DNA of 64,000 nt, taken from assembly GCA_035374585.1 (NCBI GenBank), contig DAOSPF010000008.1, positions 7,252 through 71,251 of the forward strand. The letters are read 5' to 3'. The notes under the pieces are model-generated. The model worked only from the letters and a program-made list of their open reading frames with translations, did no database searches and had not been told where the DNA came from. This DNA is from JAKPQD01 sp029572965 (GTDB lineage Bacteria; Bacteroidota; Bacteroidia; Bacteroidales; DTGW01). Shown one piece after another: positions 44,290 to 53,350 of the stretch. Each line of letters opens with the position of its first letter. Positions within the stretch are counted from its first letter, which is position 1. The position numbers and the translations under genes were made by a program.

Positions 44290-44718
44290 ATGATCCAGAC
44301 TACCCCTAATAAAGACTTAGAACAATTGCTCAAACCAAACCTGTTTGAGTCGGTAAACATACTGATAGCAGAAGATGACGAAACCAACTATTTTCTAATT
44401 AAGGAATATCTTGAGTTTTCTAATGCCAACCTTATCTGGGCACAGGATGGGAAAGAAGCTATTGATATTTTAAACCAAAACAACAATATCCATTTAGTAC
44501 TCATGGACATTCAGATGCCAGTCATGAATGGATATGATGCATTCAACCTGATAAAAAAATCCCATCCAAAGATACCGGTCATTGCACTATCTGCTTATGC
44601 TGTTAGTGGCGATAGGGAAAAAGGGCTTCGCCTTGGCTTCTCTGAATACCTCTCCAAACCAGTGTCGCGCAAAAAACTTGTAGAAATTATCCTTCAAAAA
44701 ATTGAAGGCAGTTGCTAA
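44290..44718 (+). CDS. Single-domain response regulator
   Basis: The 142-residue protein is a CheY-like receiver without an output domain. The phospho-acceptor is D73 in LMDIQMPVMNG, with acidic D29/D30, S101 and K123 in place. Residues 1-22 form an extra N-terminal segment. No kinase is adjacent, so it probably acts through protein contacts or in a phosphorelay with an orphan kinase. Its end overlaps the convergent rlmD stop by 4 bases. Confidence 0.9.
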   Translation: MIQTTPNKDLEQLLKPNLFESVNILIAEDDETNYFLIKEYLEFSNANLIWAQDGKEAIDILNQNNNIHLVLMDIQMPVMNGYDAFNLIKKSHPKIPVIALSAYAVSGDREKGLRLGFSEYLSKPVSRKKLVEIILQKIEGSC

Positions 44719-46088
44719 CGTTTCTTTTTAAGCAAAGCAAGCGTTTCTACATGATGCGTATTCGGAAACATGTCGTAAGGCCATAATTCCTTAACATCAT
44801 AAAATTCGCCAAGAAACTTCAAATCCCAAGCCAGTGAAACAGGGTTACAACTTAAGTATATCACTGTTTCTGGCTCAGCATACACTATTGCTTTCTTTAT
44901 CTCCATCAAAGTACCAGAGCGCGGCGGGTCTAAAATTACAACATCAGCTTTTCCATGTTTATCAACAAAATCACGGGTAAAAGTGTCGAGAATATCACCT
45001 ACCATAAACTTAAGCCTATTAAAACCATTGGCTTCTGCACTATATTTAGCATCTTCAATAGCATATTTATTGCCTTCGATACCCAGCACAGAGCATCCAT
45101 GCTTTGACAAAAAAGAAGGTATTGTCCCCACTCCGGTATAAAGGTCATAAACAAACTTCCCAAGAGAAACCTCAGCTATTTGAGCAATTTTATTGAAAAT
45201 ATTGACTGCTTGCAACGGATTTGGCTGAAAAAACGACTGCGGGCTTATTCTAAACCTAATCTCATCAAGGGTTTCAAATATGTATTTTTCTCCGGCCACA
45301 TAAATATACTGATAATCCTCATATCTGGCATCATTACCCCTAATAACGCAACAATAAACAGAAACAACAAACGAAAACCTCTCCATTATCTGATTTAGCA
45401 AAGTATTAATCATTTCTGTATTGTTTTCTGAAACCTGAAGAATCAGCATCCATTTATCATCCAAATTTTTACGCAATGTTACCCCCCGCAAAAGTCCTTG
45501 CTTAGACTGATAATCATAAACAGAACAATTTATTTCACTGGCTTTATCAACTATAAACTTGCACACCTCAATCGATTTGGAGTCCATCAACAAGCATTCT
45601 TCTACTTTAAATACCTGTTGTGGATTTCCCGAAGGATGAAAACCAAACATAATGTTATTATCGCCATTAACACCTATTTCATTGGCAAAAGCAAAGTCTA
45701 ATTTATTCCTGTAAGCAAAAATATTAGGCGAAGCAATTGTTTTATGAAGATTACCAGCCTTTATCTCATATTTATCAAGGGCATTGATAAGTATCTGACG
45801 CTTTAAAACAAGTTGATGCAGATATTGAATATGGCTCCAATTGCAGCCTCCACACTGAACAAAATGTTTACATGCAGGTTTTTGTCTATAACACGAAGCA
45901 TTTAATATTTTCGAGATTGAACCTTCTAAGAATGCCTTTTTCTGACGTTTAGCAATATTCAGGTTTACAAATTCACCAGGTATGCCGCCTTCTAAAAAGA
46001 CATTTCTGTTTTTCCATTTCCCTATTGACTTGCCCGACGAATGAAGCCCAACAAGCTCAACATTCTCAACATCATGAAATTTTTGCAT
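44715..46088 (-). CDS. rlmD: 23S rRNA (uracil-5-)-methyltransferase RlmD-like
   Basis: The 457-residue enzyme methylates a uridine of 23S rRNA using SAM. It has a TRAM domain (~6-60), an Fe-S site with C66, C73, C79 and C82 (PACKHFVQCGGCNW), and a Rossmann methyltransferase with DLYTGVGTIPSFLSK, ILDPPRSG and the catalytic cysteine in LSCNPVSLAWDL (~410). It resembles RlmD/RlmC/TrmA; the exact target is not resolvable by eye. The call to RlmD rests on the Fe-S site and TRAM. Confidence 0.88.
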   Translation of the reverse strand: MQKFHDVENVELVGLHSSGKSIGKWKNRNVFLEGGIPGEFVNLNIAKRQKKAFLEGSISKILNASCYRQKPACKHFVQCGGCNWSHIQYLHQLVLKRQILINALDKYEIKAGNLHKTIASPNIFAYRNKLDFAFANEIGVNGDNNIMFGFHPSGNPQQVFKVEECLLMDSKSIEVCKFIVDKASEINCSVYDYQSKQGLLRGVTLRKNLDDKWMLILQVSENNTEMINTLLNQIMERFSFVVSVYCCVIRGNDARYEDYQYIYVAGEKYIFETLDEIRFRISPQSFFQPNPLQAVNIFNKIAQIAEVSLGKFVYDLYTGVGTIPSFLSKHGCSVLGIEGNKYAIEDAKYSAEANGFNRLKFMVGDILDTFTRDFVDKHGKADVVILDPPRSGTLMEIKKAIVYAEPETVIYLSCNPVSLAWDLKFLGEFYDVKELWPYDMFPNTHHVETLALLKKKR

Positions 46089-46091
46089 AAT

Positions 46092-46146
46092 TTGTAAAAT
46101 AGCCCTGCAAAAATGCTATTTTAGCAGCAAAATAAAAAATTTCAGG
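46092..46146. repeat. 55-base direct repeat left of the N gap
   Basis: Identical over all 55 bases to 46247-46301 on the other side of the gap; see the finding on the assembly artefact. Confidence 0.95.
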
Positions 46147-46246
46147 NNNNNNNNNNNNNNNNNNNNNNNNNNNNNNNNNNNNNNNNNNNNNNNNNNNNNN
46201 NNNNNNNNNNNNNNNNNNNNNNNNNNNNNNNNNNNNNNNNNNNNNN
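46147..46246. other. Assembly gap, 100 N
   Basis: A run of exactly 100 unknown bases. It is flanked by identical 55-mers, so the true distance between the contigs is probably negative (overlap). Confidence 0.98.
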
Positions 46247-46301
46247 TTGTAAAATAGCCCTGCAAAAATGCTATTTTAGCAGCAAAATAAAAAATTTCAG
46301 G
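46247..46301. repeat. 55-base direct repeat right of the N gap
   Basis: Same sequence as 46092-46146. Confidence 0.95.
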
Positions 46302-46327
46302 CGTCACCGAAATGCTGACGCCTGAAA
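46295..46327 (-). terminator. 12-bp inverted repeat with minus-strand T run
   Basis: TTTCAGGCGTCA (46295-46306) and TGACGCCTGAAA (46316-46327) form a perfect stem. On the minus strand it is followed by a T-rich run, so it could end a minus-strand transcript; no such gene lies to the right. Confidence 0.5.
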
Positions 46328-46471
46328 CCCAACCATTATTAACCTTAAAAACTATGAAATAAATACACTTGTATCTGTATAAACGAACAGGTAGCTAAAA
46401 AGTTACTCACGTTTGAGTATTTTAATCAAATTTTAATCTTGCTAAGTAGTTGATTTTTAATAAATAAACAA

Positions 46472-47356
46472 ATGCTTTCTATCTGCATCCCCACATACAA
46501 CTTTTCAGTTTACACACTCGTTCAAAGCCTTTCGCAACAAGCAGTTAAAGAGCATATAAATACTGAAATCATTGTCATTGATGATTGTTCTTCAGACGAA
46601 TTCAAAAAAAACAACCAAAACATTAACAACTTATCTTTGGTAAAGTATATTGAACTACCTAAAAACATTGGCCGTTCAAAAATACGCAACCTGTTTTTAC
46701 AATATGCCCGTTTTGATTGCCTTCTGTTTATCGACTGTGACGCCAAAGTCTTTCGCGATGATTTTATCCGCCATTATATTGAAAACATTGGGAAAGCTGA
46801 AATCATTGTTGGAGGAGTGGCTTATGACAAAGAAAAGCCAAAGAAATCAATCAGGCTTAGATGGGAATACGGGCATAAAAGAGAATATACACCTTTAGGC
46901 AACAGGTTAATGAAGCCATACGACTCATTCAAGACCTTCAATTTTCTGACATCTCGCAACCTGATTGAAAATATTGGGTTTGACCAAAGTATTAGTAAAT
47001 ATGGACATGAAGACACCTTATTTGGTATAGCCTTAAAAAATGCAGGCGTTTCCATATTACACATTGACAATCCACTTATTCATATTGGACTTGAGCCTAA
47101 TAATATTTTTCTTAGCAAGACCCAAAAAGCTATTGACGGGCTTTGGGAATTATATTCCTCCCGAAAGTTTGATAAAAATTCAAATATTCGATTATTGAAC
47201 ACCTATCTTAACTTAAACATTGCTATTAGCAAGTGTTTAGCTTTATCTTTTCCTGTTTTTTCAACACTTTTGAAAATCACAATTTGGTTTGGTTTGCCTT
47301 CCTTGGTTTTATTCGATTTGTATAAGCTAAGTTACCTTTGTAAAATAGCCAAATAA
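46472..47356 (+). CDS. Family GT2 glycosyltransferase
   Basis: The 294-residue protein begins with the GT-A fold pattern SICIPTYNFSVYTLVQSL, then IIVIDDCSSDEF, and FIDCDAKVFRDDF with the DxD-like metal site (~90). HEDTLFGIALKNAG is the usual ED motif of the acceptor side. A short hydrophobic region near the C-terminus (CLALSFPVFSTLLKITIWFG) may anchor it to the membrane. Donor and acceptor are unknown. It stands alone between the assembly gap and secDF. Confidence 0.9.
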   Translation: MLSICIPTYNFSVYTLVQSLSQQAVKEHINTEIIVIDDCSSDEFKKNNQNINNLSLVKYIELPKNIGRSKIRNLFLQYARFDCLLFIDCDAKVFRDDFIRHYIENIGKAEIIVGGVAYDKEKPKKSIRLRWEYGHKREYTPLGNRLMKPYDSFKTFNFLTSRNLIENIGFDQSISKYGHEDTLFGIALKNAGVSILHIDNPLIHIGLEPNNIFLSKTQKAIDGLWELYSSRKFDKNSNIRLLNTYLNLNIAISKCLALSFPVFSTLLKITIWFGLPSLVLFDLYKLSYLCKIAK

Positions 47357-47528
47357 AAAGTCTTTTATATTCTAAAATCCGGAAAAGCTTCAATAAATAA
47401 AGATAAAACAATAAAAAGAGAAAAAACCTGTCATCCCAACAGGCGTTAATTTGACAATATCAGAAAAAAATTCTCTGTACAAGGGAGATATTAAATTTTG
47501 AATAAATAAGAAGCTTCATAAAAATTTT

Positions 47529-47536
47529 TATATTTG
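47529..47536 (+). promoter_or_regulatory. Putative -7 box of secDF
   Basis: TATATTTG matches TAnnTTTG and lies 45 bases before the secDF ATG. Confidence 0.45.
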
Positions 47537-47581
47537 CGGTTCTATTTTAGAAAAATTATAAACTATTAAATACCATTACAC

Positions 47582-50500
47582 ATGCAGAATAAAGGAGCTA
47601 TTAAATTACTGACCATTTTGCTTACACTGGTATGCTTGTACCAGTTGTCTTTTACACTTGTTACATACATATACGAAAAGAAAGCAAAAAACTATGCCCA
47701 AGGCGACCTCAATAAAGAAACTATGTATTTAGATTCAATTGCGGGCAAAGAAGTATATAATTTTTTGTATTTAAAAAAATTCACTTACCGTGATTGCAAA
47801 GAGCGTGAGATTAACCTTGGGCTCGACCTTAAAGGTGGGATGAACGTGGTTCTTGAAATTTCAGTTGCAGACATCGTTAATGCCTTGTCAAACTATAGCC
47901 AGGACAGTACTTACCTCAAAGCCATGTCTATTGCACGAGAAAATTTGAAAACCAGCCAAAAAGACTTTATTACATTATTTGGCGAAGCATTTAAACAAGT
48001 TGACCCTAATGCCCGCATGGCAGCTATTTTTGGCACGCGCGAGCTGAAAGATAAAATCAACTATAACACCAGTAATGAAGAAGTACTTAAAGTATTGAGA
48101 GAAAAATCAAATGGCGCTATTGACAACTCTTTCAAAATTCTTCGCACCCGTATCGACAAATTTGGGGTTGTATCTCCAAATATCCAGAAAATGGAAACTG
48201 CAGGCCGTTTGCTTGTAGAACTTCCTGGTGTTAAAGACCCAAAACGTGTACGCAAGCTCTTACAAGGGGCTGCAAACTTAGAGTTTTGGGAAACATACGA
48301 AAATAGTGAAATATACAATTCTTTATTAGAAGCCAATAAACGAATTAAAGCTTTAGAAGAGTCAGGCGCTGTTGATACAACAAAAACAGCCACTAATGCT
48401 ACAAACAATTCAGCAAAAGCTAATAAAAATGTTGCTAAAAAAGATTCAACAAAAGCAGAAGTGGCATTGCTTGAAAAATTACAAAAAGATACTACAAAAA
48501 CTGATTCTATATCAACACCATCACAATTTAACAAAGAGTATCCCTTATTTGCATTATTACGTCCGGCTATCACACGAGACAACCAGCTTATGCCAGGTTC
48601 AGTAGTTGGATATGCCAGTCATATTGACACTGCTAAAATTAACTTTTACCTTAACCAGAAACAAGTTCGCAGTGCTTTTCCACGTGATGTAAAATTTTTA
48701 TGGGCTGTAAAAGCAGTTAAATACGACCCATCAGGGTCAACTTTTGAGCTTCATGCTATTAAAGTTACCAGCCGCGACGGCCGTGCACCGCTTACCGGAG
48801 ATGTTGTAGTAAGTGCACGCTCAGACTTTAACCAAAAACAGGCTACAGCTTCTGAAGTTTCTATGAGCATGAACGGTGAAGGAACAAAAATATGGGCCCG
48901 TTTGACACGCGACAATATTGGACGTTGTATAGCTATTGTTCTTGACAACGCTGTATATTCGGCCCCTCGGGTAAACAGCGAAATTAACGGCGGGAACTCT
49001 CAAATCACAGGCGACTTCACAAAAGAAGAAGCCGACGACTTAGCTAACGTGCTCGAGTCTGGTAAACTACCTGCCCCGGCACATATTATTCAGGAAACTA
49101 TTGTAGGCCCTACCCTTGGTAAAGAGTCTATTATATCCGGTTTGCTATCATTCCTTGTTGCTTTTATAGCAGTATTGCTCTATATGTGGCTATATTATAG
49201 CAGAGCAGGTGCTGTTGCAAACGTTGCATTGTTTGCAAACGTTGTGTTCCTTTTAGGCACTATCACCTCATTAGGTACAGTATTAACTTTGCCTGGTATT
49301 GCCGGTATGGTACTTACTCTGGCTATGGCAGTTGACGGTAACATTATTATTTATGAGCGTATCCGTGAAGAAGTAAGGGCTGGTAAAGGTATAAGGCTTG
49401 CCGTTAAAGATGGATTCTGGCATGCATATTCAGCTATTATTGACGGCCACGTTACCACAATTTTGACAGGTATTGTGCTTTTCATCTTTGGCTCAGGCCC
49501 AATCCAGGGTTTTGCTGTAACCCTTATCATTGGTTTATTACTTTCATTGTTTTCTTCAATATTCATTGCCCGTTTGATGTTTGAATGGATGATGGACAAA
49601 GAATTCCACATCAGTATTGGAAATAAATACACCATGGAAATCTTTAAACATATTAATATAGACTTTATCGGGCTTCGTAAGAAAATGTACATTATCTCTT
49701 CTATCTTAATTGGGATTGGTATAGTATCGTTATTTATAAGAGGTTTAGACCCTAGTGTTGAGTTTACCGGTGGCCGTACTTATATAGTAAGGTTTGAGAA
49801 ACCTGTAAAAACTACAGAAATTCGTAATATGTTGACCCCAACCATGCAATCTGCCCCTGAGGTGAAAACATTTGGAGAAGACAACCAGGTAAAAATTACC
49901 ACCAAATATTTGATTGATGATAAATCTGCAATAGCAGATTCGTTAGTAGAAGTAGCCCTTTTCAAAGGCTTGTCTTCAAAACTTCCTTCAGGTATGGACT
50001 TTACCCAATTTACCGAACAGCAACAAGGCAAAGCATACGGTTTGATGAGTGCGCAAAAAGTTGACCCTGTTATGTCAAAAGACTTGGTATATCAAGCATT
50101 CCTTGCTGTAATATTTGGTTTGATTATCATCTTTATTTATATAGCGATAAGATTTAAAAACTGGAAGTACGGACTAGGGGGCGTTATTGCTTTGTTTCAT
50201 GATACCATGATTATCATTGGGTTATTCTCATTGCTGTACAAATTTTTACCGTTCAGCCTTGAAGTTGACCAACAATTTATTGCTGCGTTGCTTACTATCA
50301 TTGGATATTCAATTATGGACACGGTTATTATTTTTGACCGAATCCGTGAATACAACAAACTGTATCCAAAACGCGCTTTGGCCGAAAATATCAACGGAGC
50401 AATCAACACTACACTGGGACGAACAATTAATACTTCAGGTACTACCATAGTAACATTGCTTGTAATATTTATCTTTGGCGGCGAAATGCTCCAAGGCTTT

Positions 50501-50611
50501 GTATTTGCGCTTCTTATCGGGGTTATAGCTGGTACATATTCATCTGTATCAATTGCAACACCAATAGCTTACGATTTGATCAACATGATAAGCAAAAAAA
50601 AGAAAGCATAA
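47582..50611 (+). CDS. secDF: Fused protein translocase subunit SecDF
   Basis: SecDF uses the proton gradient to aid protein export through SecYEG. In this phylum SecD and SecF are one chain; here 1009 residues, with the SecD part to ~690 (DLKGGMNVVLEI near 80; first periplasmic region; membrane helices with ALTLAMAVDGNIIIYERIREE) and the SecF part after it (PSVEFTGGRTYIVRFE, SIMDTVIIFDRIREY). A low-complexity insert rich in Lys, Thr and Asn (residues ~255-310) lies in the periplasmic domain, as is common in the phylum. It ends at a strong terminator. Confidence 0.96.
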   Translation: MQNKGAIKLLTILLTLVCLYQLSFTLVTYIYEKKAKNYAQGDLNKETMYLDSIAGKEVYNFLYLKKFTYRDCKEREINLGLDLKGGMNVVLEISVADIVNALSNYSQDSTYLKAMSIARENLKTSQKDFITLFGEAFKQVDPNARMAAIFGTRELKDKINYNTSNEEVLKVLREKSNGAIDNSFKILRTRIDKFGVVSPNIQKMETAGRLLVELPGVKDPKRVRKLLQGAANLEFWETYENSEIYNSLLEANKRIKALEESGAVDTTKTATNATNNSAKANKNVAKKDSTKAEVALLEKLQKDTTKTDSISTPSQFNKEYPLFALLRPAITRDNQLMPGSVVGYASHIDTAKINFYLNQKQVRSAFPRDVKFLWAVKAVKYDPSGSTFELHAIKVTSRDGRAPLTGDVVVSARSDFNQKQATASEVSMSMNGEGTKIWARLTRDNIGRCIAIVLDNAVYSAPRVNSEINGGNSQITGDFTKEEADDLANVLESGKLPAPAHIIQETIVGPTLGKESIISGLLSFLVAFIAVLLYMWLYYSRAGAVANVALFANVVFLLGTITSLGTVLTLPGIAGMVLTLAMAVDGNIIIYERIREEVRAGKGIRLAVKDGFWHAYSAIIDGHVTTILTGIVLFIFGSGPIQGFAVTLIIGLLLSLFSSIFIARLMFEWMMDKEFHISIGNKYTMEIFKHINIDFIGLRKKMYIISSILIGIGIVSLFIRGLDPSVEFTGGRTYIVRFEKPVKTTEIRNMLTPTMQSAPEVKTFGEDNQVKITTKYLIDDKSAIADSLVEVALFKGLSSKLPSGMDFTQFTEQQQGKAYGLMSAQKVDPVMSKDLVYQAFLAVIFGLIIIFIYIAIRFKNWKYGLGGVIALFHDTMIIIGLFSLLYKFLPFSLEVDQQFIAALLTIIGYSIMDTVIIFDRIREYNKLYPKRALAENINGAINTTLGRTINTSGTTIVTLLVIFIFGGEMLQGFVFALLIGVIAGTYSSVSIATPIAYDLINMISKKKKA

Positions 50612-50628
50612 TTCTTTAAATAATTTAT

Positions 50629-50663
50629 AAAAAAGCGGGATGTCAAATATGTCCCGCTTTTTT
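50629..50663 (+). terminator. Terminator of secDF
   Basis: AAAAAAGCGGGA (50629-50640) pairs with TCCCGCTTTTTT (50652-50663), with a T-rich tail. Confidence 0.85.
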
Positions 50664-50711
50664 ATTTTACAACTTATCGCTAATTTTGAACTTACTTGAA
50701 ATAGATGGCTG

Positions 50712-51224
50712 ATGGATAATTTTAGTAAAATCACAGACGATTCACAAAACAGAGAATACTCCAATGACGAAATAACTGTATTTTGGAAGCCTGGAAAATG
50801 CGTACATGCTACAACCTGCTATAAAGAACTAATTGAGGTATTCAATCCACGGCGTCGCCCTTGGGTCAATATGTACGGAGCCCCTACCGAACGCATTATA
50901 GAAATAGTAAATAAATGTCCTACGGAAGCACTCACTTACAAATGGAATGACGAGGCTAAAAACAAGGAAACCATAAACCTCAAAAACGAAAGGCTAAAAA
51001 AGGGCGAGGGACAAAATGTTACCAGCCAACAAGCTAAGCCTGTTACCATACAAGTTATGCGTGATGGGCCATTGGTCGTTCAAGGAGACTTTGAGGTTTT
51101 TGACGAAAAAGGCAATAAACTTAAACACATGATTATGACCTCGTTTTGCAGGTGCGGGGCATCAAACAGCCAGCCTTTTTGCGATGGTTACCATAGAAAA
51201 ATTGGTTTTAACTCTGAAAAATAA
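50712..51224 (+). CDS. Fer4_19 + CDGSH iron-sulfur protein
   Basis: The 170-residue protein joins a divergent mono-cluster ferredoxin-like domain (WKPGKCVHATTCYKELIEVF to VNKCPTEALTY, ~24-75) with a CDGSH zinc-finger-like domain (CRCGASNSQPFCDGYH near the C-terminus), which binds a [2Fe-2S] cluster through three Cys and one His. The CDGSH core has Tyr in place of the usual Ser (CDGYH). The function is unknown; roles in redox or iron-sulfur transfer are suggested for such proteins. It is followed after 6 bases by a second CDGSH gene. Confidence 0.88.
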   Translation: MDNFSKITDDSQNREYSNDEITVFWKPGKCVHATTCYKELIEVFNPRRRPWVNMYGAPTERIIEIVNKCPTEALTYKWNDEAKNKETINLKNERLKKGEGQNVTSQQAKPVTIQVMRDGPLVVQGDFEVFDEKGNKLKHMIMTSFCRCGASNSQPFCDGYHRKIGFNSEK

Positions 51225-51230
51225 ACCGTA

Positions 51231-51422
51231 ATGGAAATTTCAAATAACAATATCCCCGAATTCAAAGTTATAGCTAATGGCCCGCTACATGTAAAGGGCA
51301 AAATAACGCTTATCAACACTAATGGCGAAAAGCAAGAGCTTGAAGAAACATGGCTTTGCCGTTGTGGCAACTCGAAAAACAAACCATTCTGTGATGGTTC
51401 GCACAAAACTGCCGGATTTTAG
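51231..51422 (+). CDS. Small CDGSH iron-sulfur domain protein
   Basis: This 63-residue protein is a stand-alone CDGSH domain with the canonical CRCGNSKNKPFCDGSH ([2Fe-2S], three Cys and one His). It also contains a strand block PEFKVIANGPLHVKGKITL. That block repeats the PVTIQVMRDGPLVVQGDFEV region of its neighbour, so the pair probably arose by duplication. Its stop overlaps that of the convergent sucC by 4 bases. Confidence 0.9.
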   Translation: MEISNNNIPEFKVIANGPLHVKGKITLINTNGEKQELEETWLCRCGNSKNKPFCDGSHKTAGF

Positions 51423-52618
51423 CATTGAGCCGTAACAGCTTTTTTCACCAGTTCTGCAGCTTCTTCCAAGGTTGTGGCTGTCATAACTTTCAATCCGGAA
51501 GATACTAATAAATCTCTGCCCTCTTTTGCATTTGTTCCTTGCAACCGAACTATAATTGGTATTTTTATTTCACCCACATTTTTAAAAGCATCAGCAATGC
51601 CCTGAGCAACTCTGTCGCAACGAACAATACCCCCAAATATATTGACCAGTATAGCTTTGACGTTTTTATCTTTCAGGATAATCCTAAACCCGGCCTCTAC
51701 AGTTTTAGCACTGGCAGCACCTCCAACATCAAGGAAATTAGCCGGATTACCTCCTGAAAGCTTTATTATATCCATAGTAGCCATGGCTAACCCTGCTCCA
51801 TTAACCATACACCCAACATTTCCATCGAGCTTAACAAAATTAAGCCCATGCAAAGCAGCCTCTGCCTCAGCAGGGTCTTCTTCATCAATATCCCTAAGTC
51901 CTACCAAAGATGGCTGTCGGTATAGAGCGTTATCGTCTATCACAACTTTAGCATCAGCTACCAGAAGCTTGTCATCAGATGTTTTTACGAGAGGGTTAAC
52001 TTCTATCATACTTGCATCAAGCTTTTCAAAAGCCAAAAACATATTACCCAGCAAAAGCAAAAACTCATTGACTAATTTGCCCGTCAAACCAATATTATAG
52101 GCAATTTTGCGAGACTGATAATCGTGAAGCCCAATCTTTGTATCTATTAATTCGGTATAAATAACATCAGCATTGGAAGCTGCAACAGTCTCTATATCCA
52201 TCCCGCCTTTGGCCGAATAAACAATGGCATACATGCCCTTGTCGCGGTTAAGCAAAATGCTCAGATAGAACTCTTTGATTTCCGAAACTCCAGTATAATA
52301 AACACTTTGCTCGACAAGGACTTTTCTGACCAGCTTACCTTTAGGGCCTGTTTGTGGTGTAACCAACGTCATTCCCAGCATATCATGAGCATAATGCTTT
52401 ACTTCTTCAAGATTATGAGCTACCTTAACACCTCCGCTTTTTCCCCTGCCCCCGGCATGTACCTGGGCTTTAACAGCCCATGCATTCGTACCAGTTTTAT
52501 CAGCTATCTTCTTTGCTACCTCAATGGCAGCACCAGCCGATTGGGCAACAAAACCTTCCGGTACAGGAACCCCGTATTGTTTCAAAAGCTGTTTTGACTG
52601 ATATTCATGTAAGTTCAT
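51419..52618 (-). CDS. sucC: Succinyl-CoA ligase (ADP-forming) beta subunit
   Basis: SucC provides the nucleotide-binding subunit of succinyl-CoA synthetase in the TCA cycle or its reductive branch. I take the start at 52618 (MNLHEYQSKQLLKQYGVPVP), the family N-terminus; three codons upstream are open but not conserved. The 399-residue protein has the ATP-grasp domain with GGRGKSGGVKVA, EVNPLVKTSDDKLL, and the ligase domain with GGNPANFLDVGG and NIFGGIVRCD. The alpha-subunit gene sucD is not in the window, so the usual sucCD operon is split. Confidence 0.95.
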   Translation of the reverse strand: MNLHEYQSKQLLKQYGVPVPEGFVAQSAGAAIEVAKKIADKTGTNAWAVKAQVHAGGRGKSGGVKVAHNLEEVKHYAHDMLGMTLVTPQTGPKGKLVRKVLVEQSVYYTGVSEIKEFYLSILLNRDKGMYAIVYSAKGGMDIETVAASNADVIYTELIDTKIGLHDYQSRKIAYNIGLTGKLVNEFLLLLGNMFLAFEKLDASMIEVNPLVKTSDDKLLVADAKVVIDDNALYRQPSLVGLRDIDEEDPAEAEAALHGLNFVKLDGNVGCMVNGAGLAMATMDIIKLSGGNPANFLDVGGAASAKTVEAGFRIILKDKNVKAILVNIFGGIVRCDRVAQGIADAFKNVGEIKIPIIVRLQGTNAKEGRDLLVSSGLKVMTATTLEEAAELVKKAVTAQC

Positions 52619-52770
52619 GATGACCAATTACTGATGACTAATGACTGATTAAAACAATATCATTCGCTTTATTCAGATAAATTCATGCAGATGAAAGGTT
52701 ATTATAGATTCTGCTTTTTATAAAGATAAAACTTTTTTATTTTCGCAACTACAATGATTAACCAAAACCA

Positions 52771-53307
52771 ATGCGAAAACTACTCAACAGCGAACTGAAA
52801 AGACTTACCCCCGATGAATTTAAAAAAGCCGACAAAATACCTGTTATCATTGTACTCGATAATATTAGGAGCCAACACAACGTTGGCGCTGTATTCCGCA
52901 CATCTGACGCATTTTTGATTGAGGCTATATGCTTGTGCGGTATTACGGCTACACCTCCTAACGCCGAGATACATAAAGCTGCTTTAGGTGCTGAAGATAC
53001 TGTTGACTGGAAATACTACAAAACAACATCTGAGGCTATTTCAGAACTAAAAGAGGCGGGTTATTCTATTATTACTGTTGAACAAGCTGAAAATTCAACT
53101 CCTCTGGAGAAATTTCATGCCCACTCTACAAAAAAATATGCCATCGTTTTTGGTAACGAAGTAAAAGGCGTTGACCAGGAGATTGTTGACATAAGCGACA
53201 AATGCATTGAGCTTGCCCAGTATGGGACAAAACATTCTATCAATGTTTCGGTCATTGCAGGCATAGTAATTTGGGAACTTTTCAAACAACTAAAGCTGGA
53301 AAGATAA
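52771..53307 (+). CDS. SpoU/TrmH-family RNA 2'-O-methyltransferase
   Basis: The 178-residue protein is a SPOUT methyltransferase with a trefoil knot: motif 1 DNIRSQHNVGAVFRTSDAF, motif 2 YAIVFGNEVKGVD and motif 3 HSINVSVIAGIVIWELF. It lacks an extra N-terminal RNA-binding domain, so it resembles the short TrmH-type enzymes that methylate tRNA or rRNA. The target is not predictable by eye. It has an independent position between sucC (divergent) and the TonB receptor. Confidence 0.9.
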   Translation: MRKLLNSELKRLTPDEFKKADKIPVIIVLDNIRSQHNVGAVFRTSDAFLIEAICLCGITATPPNAEIHKAALGAEDTVDWKYYKTTSEAISELKEAGYSIITVEQAENSTPLEKFHAHSTKKYAIVFGNEVKGVDQEIVDISDKCIELAQYGTKHSINVSVIAGIVIWELFKQLKLER

Positions 53308-53350
53308 AGGCAACTCAATCAAACTCCATATTTTACTTAACCTCCCCAAA

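Noticed and set aside
46116..46307. Open frame across the N run
   Set aside because: It exists only because unknown bases are read as coding; it is an assembly artefact.
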